In this document: piece by piece, positions 8,990-16,950 of the stretch | Layout: each line of letters begins with the position of its first letter | Numbering within the stretch: position 1 is the first letter of the stretch | From: Nocardia alni | GTDB lineage: Bacteria > Actinomycetota > Actinomycetes > Mycobacteriales > Mycobacteriaceae | Reading direction: 5' to 3' | Length of the DNA stretch: 46,500 nucleotides | Assembly (NCBI RefSeq): GCF_019038435.1 | Contig: NZ_JAGPOX010000027.1 | Coordinates: forward strand, 1-46,500 | Notes under the pieces: generated by a model | What the model was told of the DNA's origin: nothing | The model's database searches: none | Seen by the model: the letters and a program-made list of their open reading frames with translations, nothing else | Made by a program: the position numbers and the translations under genes

Positions 8990-10204
8990 TCAGGGGCAGT
9001 TCGACGGCGCCGGTTCGCCGCGGAAACGTCCCTCGAGCCAGCGGACCATACCGGGCAGCCCCAGCACCGCCGCGCTCAAATGCTCGGGCGAGGGGCTCAG
9101 CTGGGACTCCAGCCGCACCCCGGCCGCGCAGTAGCGCTGGTTGGTATGCACGATCGCGCCGACCGGGATCAGCGGATCGGTCGGCGAATGCCATTCGTAC
9201 ACCGGCATCGTCGGCACGCCGTCGAACAGCTCCAGGCTGTTCTCCTGGACGACGTGCAGCGCGTCGGGGCTGGAGATCAGGTCGGTACGGGCGGCGAGCT
9301 CCAGGGCGTTGTGCCCGGCCCCGGCGGCCATGATGTCGTTGGTGCATCCGTTGGCCATGGCATTGCGCACGGCGATGCCGTGGGCGTTCATATAGTTGCT
9401 GATCGGCAGTCGGTCGGGATACTCCCGCTCGAGCCCGATCGCCGCGGCCATCGCCAGGCCGAACGCCGGATGCCGGTTGCCGCCGAGGGCACGCACCATG
9501 GTCTCGAGGTTCATCGGCACGCCGCCGGCGGCCGCGCCCGCGATCTGGAGTTCGGGGGCGTACCGGGGTTGCAGCGCGGCGGCCCACGCCGTCGCCATGC
9601 CGCCGCCGGAGTAACCGGCCATGGTGACGCGGCTGTGCGCCAGCGTCAGCTCGGGCACCCGCTGGGCCGCGCGGATCCCGTCGAGGGTGATCTGGCCGCC
9701 CAGACGCGCCGCGCCGTAGGCGGATTGCGGTCCGAGATGGTCCGGTAGCGCGATGCTCCAGCCGCGCAGCAGCAGAAGATTCAGCGCGGGCGCCTCGCGC
9801 ACCACGAGATTCGGATCCGAGGTGTACAGCACGCGCGAGACGGCGCACTCGGTGCCCAGGCCGTTGATGATGTGCTGATAGGACAGCAGCGGGCCGTCGG
9901 GCCGATGATTGGCCGGGGTCAGCACCGTGGTGACGGCCGCGATGGGCTGGTCGCGAGAGTTGTTGGAGCGGAACTTGACCAGCTTCACGGTCGTGCCGGG
10001 GAATATGGGCAGCGGCGGCATCGGCCGCACCGCGAGCACATCGCCGGGCCCGTGGTCGGCCAGATCCGCCGGCGCGGCATAGAACGGGTCGGGGTCGGGT
10101 CTGGGGTAGATCGGCTGCGCCGAACTCGTCGCCGCCATCACCTGCCCGAGAGCCAGGATCACCAGGACATTCAGCAGCGTCGAACCGAACGCAGGACGAA
10201 TCAC
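8990..10204 (-). CDS. Secreted lipase, LIP family
   Basis: An exported serine hydrolase of the secretory-lipase (LIP, PF03583-like) family, which acts on acylglycerols or esters outside the membrane. A signal peptide (GSTLLNVLVILALGQVMAATSSAQ) precedes the mature PIYPRPDPDPFY. The nucleophile elbow is GYSGGG; the likely acid is in SPTDPLIPVG and the His in SPEHLSA. The start was chosen from the ribosome binding site: AGGAGG (10213-10218) lies 8 nt from the GTG at 10204 but only 2 nt from the ATG at 10210. Length (404 aa) is normal for the family. The substrate cannot be told from sequence. Confidence 0.85.
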   Translation of the reverse strand: MIRPAFGSTLLNVLVILALGQVMAATSSAQPIYPRPDPDPFYAAPADLADHGPGDVLAVRPMPPLPIFPGTTVKLVKFRSNNSRDQPIAAVTTVLTPANHRPDGPLLSYQHIINGLGTECAVSRVLYTSDPNLVVREAPALNLLLLRGWSIALPDHLGPQSAYGAARLGGQITLDGIRAAQRVPELTLAHSRVTMAGYSGGGMATAWAAALQPRYAPELQIAGAAAGGVPMNLETMVRALGGNRHPAFGLAMAAAIGLEREYPDRLPISNYMNAHGIAVRNAMANGCTNDIMAAGAGHNALELAARTDLISSPDALHVVQENSLELFDGVPTMPVYEWHSPTDPLIPVGAIVHTNQRYCAAGVRLESQLSPSPEHLSAAVLGLPGMVRWLEGRFRGEPAPSNCP

Positions 10205-10307
10205 ACCCATGACCTCCTGGAACGTACTTATTCGAAAGTCCGAGAACGTACCGATCGGCACTATTCAAGTGGGTCCGGAGCGGATGTTTTCCGGCGACAC
10301 GCCGACC

Positions 10308-10937
10308 TCAACCCAGATGTGTCATCCCCGCGGCGACGACCTGGGAGATGTTGAGGATCTCCTCGCCGGACGGCAGGGTGAGGCCGTCCAGAGTGTGCAG
10401 CCGGTCGGTGGTGGCGATGGCGAGCATGGCCGAGACCCAGGCGCCCGCGCAGGCGCTGAGGGTGCCCGGGCGCACCGGGCCGGGCGCGCTGGCCGCCAGG
10501 ACCCGTGCGGTGATGTCGAGCAGTTGGTCGCGCATGCGCCGTAACTGCTTTCGCACATCCGGGTGGGTGTCGGCCTCGCGCCACATGATCACGCGCAGGA
10601 CCGAGGAATGGTGATCGCGCAGGTTCAGCGCCGCGTCGAGGGCGACCAGACTCTTGGCGGGATCGCCCGGCGAGACAACGGAATTGATGTCGTCCAGGGG
10701 GTTGGCCGGGATTCGCTCGGACATCAGGGCCGACAGGATCGAATCCTTCGTCGGGAAGTAGTAGAACACCAACCCCTTCGGCACACCGGCGGCCGCGGCG
10801 ATGGCCGCGGTCGCGGTGGCGTCGAATCCATGTGTCGCGAAAAGACTTTCGGCGGCATCCAGGATGAGGGCGCGGGCGTCGCCGTCGATCCTCTTGCTCC
10901 GGCGGCGCCCCGCTCGATGGGGTTTGGGCATATGCAT
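10308..10937 (-). CDS. TetR/AcrR family regulator
   Basis: A 209-aa repressor-type protein. The N-terminal HTH (ALILDAAESLFATHGFDATATAAIAAAAGVPKGLVFYYFPTK...) is canonical TetR; the C-terminal ligand domain is generic. The ATG at 10937 overlaps the stop of the upstream SPW gene by one base (TGATG), so the two are translationally coupled. It probably represses its own operon through the inverted repeat at 11338-11355, and possibly the divergent ferredoxin reductase. The ligand is unknown. Confidence 0.85.
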   Translation of the reverse strand: MHMPKPHRAGRRRSKRIDGDARALILDAAESLFATHGFDATATAAIAAAAGVPKGLVFYYFPTKDSILSALMSERIPANPLDDINSVVSPGDPAKSLVALDAALNLRDHHSSVLRVIMWREADTHPDVRKQLRRMRDQLLDITARVLAASAPGPVRPGTLSACAGAWVSAMLAIATTDRLHTLDGLTLPSGEEILNISQVVAAGMTHLG

Positions 10938-11284
10938 CAGTGAGCAGTATGCAACCGTGCGGTGACTTGTGGAAGGGCGGCGACGGCGACGACCACGGTC
11001 AGCACGCCGACGATCCAGGATGTCCACGAGGCGCCGTTGAAGGCGTGGTAGTTCATGACCCACGGGGCGATGAACAGCAGCACGCCGAACAGGCCCATCG
11101 CGTAGTCCAGGCCCGCCATCGCCGGCCGGGTCAGCTGCGCCAGGCCTGTCAGTGCGATGAGTATGCCCAGGACGATCAGTGTCCACATGGCTCGGCCGTT
11201 GTTGTCGACCCACAGCGGTGACAACGCGGCGTAGACGCCGAGGATGACGGCGACGTAGTCCTGCGTACGGGATTCATTGAACAT
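10937..11284 (-). CDS. SPW repeat membrane protein
   Basis: A 115-aa integral membrane protein with about four TM segments. It has two SPW-type repeats: SPLWVDNNGRAMWTLIVLG near residue 20 and APWVMNYHAFNGASWTSWIVG near residue 80. The family function is unknown. The ATG at 11284 has AGGAGG 6 nt upstream. It is the first gene of an operon with the TetR regulator; its promoter is recognisable at 11326-11354. Confidence 0.85.
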   Translation of the reverse strand: MFNESRTQDYVAVILGVYAALSPLWVDNNGRAMWTLIVLGILIALTGLAQLTRPAMAGLDYAMGLFGVLLFIAPWVMNYHAFNGASWTSWIVGVLTVVVAVAALPQVTARLHTAH

Positions 11285-11325
11285 TGTGTGCCTCCTGAAA
11301 GGGGGTGATGGTGTGTCCACTTCCC

Positions 11326-11355
11326 GGTATATCTCTGATTGACCGCCCGATCAAT
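11326..11355 (-). promoter_or_regulatory. Promoter and inverted-repeat operator of SPW-tetR operon
   Basis: On the minus strand, -35 TTGATC (11349-11354), a 17-bp spacer and -10 TATACC (11326-11331). An inverted repeat ATTGA-N8-TCAAT (11338-11342 and 11351-11355) overlaps the -35 and spacer, an ideal place for repression by the TetR protein encoded in the operon. Confidence 0.6.
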
Positions 11356-11399
11356 ACCTTGCTCGGCACAATTCCGCGGCGAACCCGGATATGGCGGTC

Positions 11400-11428
11400 G
11401 TCACAGTACAAAAAATTGGAACTAGAAT
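11400..11428 (+). promoter_or_regulatory. Candidate promoter of ferredoxin reductase gene
   Basis: GTCACA (11400-11405), a 17-bp spacer and TAGAAT (11423-11428). It is divergent from the SPW-tetR promoter, about 70 bp before the start codon at 11497, which has its own GGAG. Confidence 0.45.
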
Positions 11429-11496
11429 AAGTTGGATAGCGTGCCCTCACCTTCTGCTGCACCCGTATTCGTCCCCGCCGTGATCGGAGCGATCCG

Positions 11497-12672
11497 ATGA
11501 CCACGCACCCGATCGTGATCGTCGGCGCTGGTCTGGCCGGTCTGCGCACCGCCGAGGAGCTGCGCCGGGCCGGGTACGACGGCCCGCTCGTGCTGCTCGG
11601 CGACGAGTCGCGACTGCCCTACGACCGCCCGCCGCTGTCCAAGCAGTTCGTGCGCGGTCAGATCGACGACACCACGCTGCGGCCCGCGGAATTCTTCGCC
11701 GAGAAGGCCATCGAGCTGCGGCTGGGCGTGCGCGCGTCGGGCGTGGATACCGTCGCGCGCCGGCTGCTGCTCAGCGATGGTTCGGCCCTGGACTACGACC
11801 AGCTGATCATCGCGACGGGCCTGCGGCCCAAGCGGATTCCGGGCCTGCCCGAGGCCTCCGGGATCCATGTGCTGCGCAGCCACGACGATGCGGCGGCGTT
11901 GCGCGCGGACCTGTCCACGGCCCGTCGCGCACTGGTGGTGGGCGCCGGATTCATCGGCTGTGAGCTGGCGGCCAGCTTCCGAGCCCAGGACGTCGAGGTG
12001 GTCCTGGTGGAGCCGCAGCCGACCCCGCTGGCCGCATCCCTGGGCGAACAGGTCGGTGCGCTGGTCGGGCGCATGCACCGGGAGGAGGGTGTCGACCTGC
12101 GGTGCGGTGTGGGTCTGGACTCGCTGGTGGCCGAGGCGGGCGCCGTGACCGGCGCGCGGCTGTCCGATGGCGCCGTGGTGCAGGCCGATCTGGTGGTGAT
12201 CGGCGTCGGCTCCGCCCCGGTGACGGATTGGCTCGCCGAATCCGGTATCCCGCTGGCGGATCGGCGCGAGGGCGGCGGCGTGCTCGCCGACGCGTCCGGC
12301 CGCACCTCGATCGAGAATGTCTGGGCACTGGGCGATGTCGCGGCCTGGCGGCACCCGAGCGGACGGCATCGGCGGGTCGAGCACTGGACCAACGCCGGCG
12401 AACAGGCTCAGCTGCTGGCCGCGGCGCTCCTGGGCGCCGAATCGCCCGCGCCCGGGGTCCCCTATGTGTGGAGCGACCAGTACAACGTGAAGATCCAGGT
12501 ACTCGGTGCGCCCGGCGGCGCCGACGAGATCCGGATCATCGAGGATGACGGCCGCAAATTCCTCGCCCACTATCTCACCGGTGGCGTGCTCACCGCGGTT
12601 GTCGGCGCGGGCATGGTCGGCAAGGTGATGAAGATGCGCGCGGAACTAGCCGCCAACGCGGTATCTGTGTAG
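11497..12672 (+). CDS. NAD(P)/FAD-dependent ferredoxin reductase
   Basis: A 391-aa flavoprotein of the ferredoxin/rubredoxin reductase group that passes electrons from NAD(P)H to a ferredoxin for P450s or Rieske oxygenases. The FAD-binding motif GAGLAG is at 10-15, followed by the typical LPYDRPPLSKQ. A second Rossmann motif VVGAGFIGCELA (about 145-160) binds NAD(P)H. IENVWALGDVA is the second FAD motif, and the C-terminal reductase domain is complete. No ferredoxin, P450 or Rieske gene is adjacent, so its partner is elsewhere. It is divergent from the SPW-tetR operon and may be co-regulated. Confidence 0.9.
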   Translation: MTTHPIVIVGAGLAGLRTAEELRRAGYDGPLVLLGDESRLPYDRPPLSKQFVRGQIDDTTLRPAEFFAEKAIELRLGVRASGVDTVARRLLLSDGSALDYDQLIIATGLRPKRIPGLPEASGIHVLRSHDDAAALRADLSTARRALVVGAGFIGCELAASFRAQDVEVVLVEPQPTPLAASLGEQVGALVGRMHREEGVDLRCGVGLDSLVAEAGAVTGARLSDGAVVQADLVVIGVGSAPVTDWLAESGIPLADRREGGGVLADASGRTSIENVWALGDVAAWRHPSGRHRRVEHWTNAGEQAQLLAAALLGAESPAPGVPYVWSDQYNVKIQVLGAPGGADEIRIIEDDGRKFLAHYLTGGVLTAVVGAGMVGKVMKMRAELAANAVSV

Positions 12673-12713
12673 CGCCCGGCACCCGCGACGCAAGGCGTGT
12701 GCAGTGGGTTAAT

Positions 12714-12726
12714 TAGAGTTGTCCGG
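12714..12726 (+). promoter_or_regulatory. Leaderless-type -10 element of racemase-like gene
   Basis: TAGAGT (12714-12719) is followed by exactly 7 nt and then the GTG at 12727. No Shine-Dalgarno sequence is visible. Confidence 0.4.
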
Positions 12727-13500
12727 GTGATCGTCTCGCTCATCGATTCGGGACTCGGAATGTTGCCCACAGGAGCGTGGTTGCGCAGGCTCCGGCCCGA
12801 GCTCGATCTGCTGCTGCAGATGGACCCCGACGGCGCGCCGTGGGGGCCCAAACCCGATCCGTGGCTGGTCGATCGGGTGCTGGAGGCCGCTCGGCGGGCG
12901 CTCATCCTGGGCGCGGAGGTGATTGTCATCCCGTGCAACACCGCGAGCGTCTCCGCGCTCGAGCAGGTGCGCGCCGAGGTGGGGTCCGGCGTGCCGGTGA
13001 TCGGGACGGTTCCGGCGATCAAACCGGCCGCCGCGGCCTGCTCGAAGGTGGCGGTGTGGGCGACGGCCGCGACGACGGCCAGCCGCTATCAGGCCGATCT
13101 GATCGCCCGTTTCGGCGGTGACGCCGAGGTGATCGGCGTGGCCTGTCACGGCCTGGCCGAGTCCATCGACCACGGCGACCTCCCGGCCATCGAGGAGGCG
13201 ATCGCCAAGGCGGCCGCGCTGACCCCGCCGGATATCGAGGGCATGGTGCTCGGCTGCACCCACTACCCGCTGGTGCTGGACGCCATCCTGGCCGCGCTCC
13301 CGCCCGGAGTGCGGATCTTCGACAGCGCCGAAGCCGTTGCGGTGCAAACGCTGCGCCGCATGGATGGCCTCGGCCGCCCCACCGCGGGGTCGGGCACGGT
13401 CACGGTCCTCAACAGCGGGCGGCCCGGCGTGCTGCCCCGCAGCGCCGCCGCCTTCGAAGCGGGACGGGTGCTGGGAGCGGCTGAGCTCTCGGTCAGCTGA
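12727..13500 (+). CDS. Glutamate racemase-like (Asp/Glu racemase family) protein
   Basis: A 257-aa relative of MurI, which interconverts L- and D-glutamate with two cysteines. Both are present: Cys70 in IPCNTAS and Cys177 in GCTHYP. The N-terminal LIDSGLG matches the MurI D-S-G substrate loop, and APWG (37-40) replaces the usual PYG. The overall sequence is divergent from housekeeping MurI, so this may be a paralogue with another amino-acid substrate. I chose the GTG at 12727 because DSG then lies at residues 7-9, as in MurI, and because of the -10 element 7 nt upstream. It converges on kshB with a 1-bp gap. Confidence 0.75.
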   Translation: MIVSLIDSGLGMLPTGAWLRRLRPELDLLLQMDPDGAPWGPKPDPWLVDRVLEAARRALILGAEVIVIPCNTASVSALEQVRAEVGSGVPVIGTVPAIKPAAAACSKVAVWATAATTASRYQADLIARFGGDAEVIGVACHGLAESIDHGDLPAIEEAIAKAAALTPPDIEGMVLGCTHYPLVLDAILAALPPGVRIFDSAEAVAVQTLRRMDGLGRPTAGSGTVTVLNSGRPGVLPRSAAAFEAGRVLGAAELSVS

Positions 13501-13501
13501 C

Positions 13502-14584
13502 TCAGAACTGGATCTTGAGATGATCCGTGACCGGCCGCGCCTGGCAGCCCAGGATGTATCCGGCCTCGATGTCCTCCGGGTCCAGGATTTCGGCGTTGCG
13601 CATGTCCACCTTGCCCTCGAGCACCGTGCAGGCGCATGACCCGCACTCGCCCTCCTGGCAGGAGTAGGGCACGTCCAGGCCCTTGCTCAGCATGATGTCG
13701 ACCAGAGTCTGGCTGCGCGGCCAGTTCAGGTTGTACACCTCGCCGTCGAGTTCCACCTCGACGGTGGCGGCGTCGGCTGCCTCCTCGTCGCTCACCTCGA
13801 CGGTGGCGGCGTCGGCGAACGGGTCTCCGGCAAGGGAATTGAAGACCTCTGCGTGGGTGCGGCCCCGCGGCACGCCGATCTGCGCCAGGGCGTCGTGCAC
13901 GCCGTCCATGAACGGCTTGGGACCGCACATGAACGCGCGCCGGTCGGCGAACGGCTCGGCCAGGGCGGCCAGCTTCTCGACGCTCGGCAGGCCCTGCAGC
14001 GTCTCGAGCCAGTGCACGATCACCAGCCGTTGCGGATGTTTGTCGGCCAGTTCGCGCAATTCGGTGGCGAAGATCACCGATTCGGGATCGCGGTTGGCGT
14101 AGATCAGCGCGACCCGGCCGCTGCCGCTGGACAGGGCCGACTTGAGGATCGACATGACCGGCGTGATACCGCTGCCCGCGCCGAACAGCAGCAGATCCTC
14201 GTCCAGGTCCTTGGGCGTGAATACGCCCGAGGGTGGCAGCATTTCGATCTCGTCGCCCGCGCGGACGTTGTCGCACACCCAGTTCGAGGCGTAGCCGTCG
14301 ACCGTGCGCTTGACGGTGACCTTGGGCTTGTCGTCGGTGTGCGGCGAGCTGGCCAGCGAATAGCAGCGCGCCACCGATCCGGTCCGCTCGCTGGGGATGC
14401 GCAGGGTCAGGAACTGTCCCGGCTGGTAGGCGAATCGCTCGCGCAGATCCGCGGGCACCTCGAAGACGAGCGAACAGGCATCGGCCGTCTCGGCGATGAC
14501 CTCGGCGACGCGCAGCACCACGGATCGCGAGCCGTGCGGTACGACAGGGTCGTGTCGAGGGTCGGCGGAGTTGCCGGTGGTCAT
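13502..14584 (-). CDS. kshB: 3-ketosteroid 9-alpha-hydroxylase reductase subunit (KshB-like)
   Basis: 360 aa. KshB feeds electrons from NAD(P)H to the Rieske oxygenase KshA, which opens steroid ring B. The order is an FAD/ferredoxin-NADP reductase barrel (PGQFLTLRIPSERTGSVARCYSL), an NAD domain (GAGSGITPVMSI...CGPKPFMDGV) and a C-terminal plant-type 2Fe-2S domain with Cys309, 314, 317 and 347 (CQEGECGSC...GCQARP). The SERTGSVARCYSL and DGYASNW stretches match M. tuberculosis KshB as I remember it. The ATG at 14584 has GAGAGG upstream. A KstR-type box precedes it, supporting a steroid role. KshA is not in the window. The linker contains a 24-bp duplication. Confidence 0.85.
   Translation of the reverse strand: MTTGNSADPRHDPVVPHGSRSVVLRVAEVIAETADACSLVFEVPADLRERFAYQPGQFLTLRIPSERTGSVARCYSLASSPHTDDKPKVTVKRTVDGYASNWVCDNVRAGDEIEMLPPSGVFTPKDLDEDLLLFGAGSGITPVMSILKSALSSGSGRVALIYANRDPESVIFATELRELADKHPQRLVIVHWLETLQGLPSVEKLAALAEPFADRRAFMCGPKPFMDGVHDALAQIGVPRGRTHAEVFNSLAGDPFADAATVEVSDEEAADAATVEVELDGEVYNLNWPRSQTLVDIMLSKGLDVPYSCQEGECGSCACTVLEGKVDMRNAEILDPEDIEAGYILGCQARPVTDHLKIQF
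13754..13816. repeat. 24-bp direct repeat inside kshB linker
   Basis: An identical 24-bp segment occurs at 13754-13777 and 13793-13816 (period 39 bp). It encodes the repeated peptide ADAATVEV in the acidic linker between the NAD and 2Fe-2S domains. The 39-bp period keeps the frame, adding 13 residues. Confidence 0.85.
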
Positions 14585-14625
14585 AGCGTCCTCTCGGGCC
14601 GGGTGAGCAGTGCGAACACGAAAAC

Positions 14626-14639
14626 TAGAACGTGTTCTA
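14626..14639 (-). promoter_or_regulatory. KstR-type operator upstream of kshB
   Basis: TAGAACGTGTTCTA is a perfect 6-bp-arm palindrome that fits the published KstR consensus TNNAACNNGTTNNA. It lies 42 bp before the kshB start and its right end contains the stop codon (CTA on plus) of the upstream tetR gene. Confidence 0.75.
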
Positions 14640-15314
14640 ATTTGATGATACGTGCCCGTCGCCCCGCCGGACAAGCTGAGCCTCGAGCCCGGAGATCAGC
14701 ACATCCATGCCGAAGTCGTAGGAATACTTCCCACGCAGATCACTCATGTGTTTCACCGCACGCGCGACCGACTCGGGCAGCGGGGTGTCGGCCAATGCCC
14801 CGGCTCCTCGCGGATTCACCCGGGTGCGGCCGAACAGATAGGTGTGAATGGTGGCATAGGCGGACAACACGGTGCGATCGTCGAATCCGGCGTCGAAGAG
14901 AATTCGCATCACCGCATCGATCAGATCCAGCTGTTTGCCCAGCATCTGCTCGATGAGCACATCACCCAGGCCCGGATGTTTGCGGAGTTTATCGTCGATC
15001 TGATCGATCAGATCGCGCAGCCGCACCTGCCACGGCCCGGATTCCGGCGGCGGCGTGCGCAGGCCGGTGAGCGCCGCGGTGGCGACCAGGTCGAGCAGTT
15101 CGCGTTTATCCGCGACGTAGTAATACGGGGCCATCGGTGAGACGCCGAGTTCGCGCGACAGCCTGCGCATGGACAGCTTCTCCACACCGTCCTGGCGCAC
15201 CACGCGTAGTGCGGCCTCGACGATCTCGGATTCCGAGAGCGTATTGCCGCCTCCGCTGGTTTGCATCCGCCCGACTCCCATGCCGCTTCCAGACCCCACG
15301 CCGGTGCTGTTCAC
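14637..15314 (-). CDS. TetR family regulator
   Basis: A 225-aa TetR protein. The HTH is SESEIVEAALRVVRQDGVEKLSMRRLSRELGVSPMAPYYYV, which resembles the TetR(C)/TetR_C_1 subgroup that binds at YYYV-type recognition helices. A glycine/serine-rich stretch precedes it. I chose the GTG at 15314 because GGAGG (15324-15328 on plus as CCTCC) lies 9 nt upstream; ATG starts at 15281 and 15266 are possible. kshB follows 52 bp downstream on the same strand, and mftF is divergent with an ~98-bp gap. Targets are unknown. Confidence 0.8.
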   Translation of the reverse strand: MNSTGVGSGSGMGVGRMQTSGGGNTLSESEIVEAALRVVRQDGVEKLSMRRLSRELGVSPMAPYYYVADKRELLDLVATAALTGLRTPPPESGPWQVRLRDLIDQIDDKLRKHPGLGDVLIEQMLGKQLDLIDAVMRILFDAGFDDRTVLSAYATIHTYLFGRTRVNPRGAGALADTPLPESVARAVKHMSDLRGKYSYDFGMDVLISGLEAQLVRRGDGHVSSN

Positions 15315-15399
15315 CGTGCTTTCCCTCCGCAGTCTAGAGCGCGCCGCCCGGTGTATGGCCGCATGTGTGTCACTCACCGGGCGACCGCAATTGCGGGCT

Positions 15400-15412
15400 T
15401 AATATTCCACGA
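15400..15412 (+). promoter_or_regulatory. Leaderless-type -10 element of mftF
   Basis: TAATAT (15400-15405) is close to the consensus and is followed by exactly 7 nt before the ATG at 15413. No ribosome binding site is visible, which supports both the start and leaderless transcription. Confidence 0.6.
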
Positions 15413-16780
15413 ATGCGCCATGATCGACTGCCCGACGGTTTCGGAGTGCGGCTTGATCCCAGGGTGCGCACATACTCCGGTGGACGGTACCTGGTCGGCG
15501 ATGCGCCGATGCGGTTGCTGCGCCTGGCGCCGGAGGCTGCCGCCCTGATCGGTGACGGCTATCTCGAGGTCACGGACCGCAAGTCCGCGGTGGTAGCCAG
15601 ACGACTGCTCGACGCCGGTGTCGGCAATCCGCGACCGCGTCTGCTGCCGCGGCCGGAGGATGTGACCGTGATAGTGCCGCTGCACAACGACACCGAGGGG
15701 CTCGAGCGGCTGCTGCGCACACTGCGCGGGCACAGCGTGATCGTGGTCGATGACGGCTCGGACCGGCCGGTGCCGATTCCGCGCACCGGCGGACGCTGCC
15801 GGGTGACGGTGCTGCGGCACGAGCGCAGGCACGGCGCGGCCGCCGCCCGCAATATCGGACTGCGCGCGGCGACAACCGAATTCGTCGCCTTCGTGGACTC
15901 CGACATGGTGCCGCGGGCCGGCTGGCTCGAGGTGATGCTCGGGCACTTCAGCGACCCGGAGGTGGCGCTGGTGGCCCCGCGCATCGTCTCGCGGGAGCCG
16001 GCGGTCACGGTGCTGGGGCGCTACGAGCAGACACGCTCGTCCCTGGATTGCGGGCGGCGCGAGGCCGCGGTGGGCGCGCGCGGCGTGGTGTCCTCCGTGC
16101 CGGGCGCGGCGCTGCTGGTGCGGCGCCGTGCGCTGCTGGCCGAGGGGGGATTCGACGAGCAGACGTGCTCGGCCGCCGATGCCGGCCTGTGCCGGCGGCT
16201 CGAGCGGGCCGGCTGGCGGCTGCGCTACGAACCGGCGGCCCGGGTGGCCTGCGATCATCCGGTGTCGTTCGGGAAGTGGTTCGGGCGCAAGGTCTCCGAC
16301 GGTGTCAACGACACGCCCGCGGCGCCCCGCCCGGAGCCGCCGTCGGTGCCGTTCTGGACGGTGGTAGCCATGGCGCTGCTGGGCATCGCCTCGCGCAGCA
16401 GCGTGCTGGGCGCGGCGTTGACCCTCGTCGCCGCGCTGGTGCGACTACGCCGGGTGTTCGCCGAGCTGGACAATCCGACCCGGGTGGCGGCGATCGCGCT
16501 GGCCCGCGGATTCTCCGGTGGCGTCTGGCGCATCGTGTCGGTGATGTGCCGGAACTACTGGCCCGTCACCGTCGTGGCGATGATCGCCTCGCGGCGAGTG
16601 CGGCGCCTCGCCCTGACCATGGCGGTGGCGGACGGCCTGGCCGACTGGTTCACCCATCGCGACGTGGGTGGCCTGGATCCGGTGCGCTATCTGCTGTGCA
16701 AGCGCCTCGACGACATCGCCTACGGCACCGGGCTGTGGTACGGCGTGGTGCGTGACAGGCGCGGGGCGCCGGATTTGTGA
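15413..16780 (+). CDS. mftF: Mycofactocin system glycosyltransferase
   Basis: 455 aa. MftF adds beta-1,4-linked glucose to the redox cofactor (pre)mycofactocin. The N-terminal RLPDGFGVRLDPRVR...GGRYLVGDAPMRLLRL is characteristic of the family. A GT-A domain follows, with VIVPLHNDTEGLERLL and VIVVDDGS, the metal-binding DSD near 161-163 and GFDE further on. C-terminal hydrophobic segments (about 320-345 and 385-405) suggest membrane association. In known clusters mftF stands with mftA-E; none of those genes is here, so this copy is isolated. It is divergent from a TetR gene that does not look like MftR. Confidence 0.88.
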   Translation: MRHDRLPDGFGVRLDPRVRTYSGGRYLVGDAPMRLLRLAPEAAALIGDGYLEVTDRKSAVVARRLLDAGVGNPRPRLLPRPEDVTVIVPLHNDTEGLERLLRTLRGHSVIVVDDGSDRPVPIPRTGGRCRVTVLRHERRHGAAAARNIGLRAATTEFVAFVDSDMVPRAGWLEVMLGHFSDPEVALVAPRIVSREPAVTVLGRYEQTRSSLDCGRREAAVGARGVVSSVPGAALLVRRRALLAEGGFDEQTCSAADAGLCRRLERAGWRLRYEPAARVACDHPVSFGKWFGRKVSDGVNDTPAAPRPEPPSVPFWTVVAMALLGIASRSSVLGAALTLVAALVRLRRVFAELDNPTRVAAIALARGFSGGVWRIVSVMCRNYWPVTVVAMIASRRVRRLALTMAVADGLADWFTHRDVGGLDPVRYLLCKRLDDIAYGTGLWYGVVRDRRGAPDL

Positions 16781-16823
16781 TACTGCCTGGTTTGTCGGGA
16801 GATGCGGGTAGGGTGAACGCCGT

Positions 16824-16897
16824 ATGACCGGATGTGCCGATGCCCGGTCATCAACTGCTTCGCCGGTGCCGGTCCCGGGGAAGGTCCGGCACCGGCG
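16824..16897. terminator. Two hairpins between convergent mftF and lipase
   Basis: ATGACCGG (16824-16831) pairs with CCGGTCAT (16844-16851). A perfect 12-bp stem, CGCCGGTGCCGG (16861-16872) with CCGGCACCGGCG (16886-16897), follows. There is no long T-run. The position in the 170-bp convergent gap suggests a bidirectional terminator. Confidence 0.6.
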
Positions 16898-16950
16898 AGG
16901 ATCCACAGGGCTTGTCAGTGCATCGCTGGTGCGTGCCGCCGCTGGTGGAG

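Noticed and set aside
14637..16780. Complete mycofactocin cluster
   Set aside because: Only mftF is recognisable. The adjacent TetR does not show MftR features, and no precursor, radical SAM or peptidase gene is in the window.
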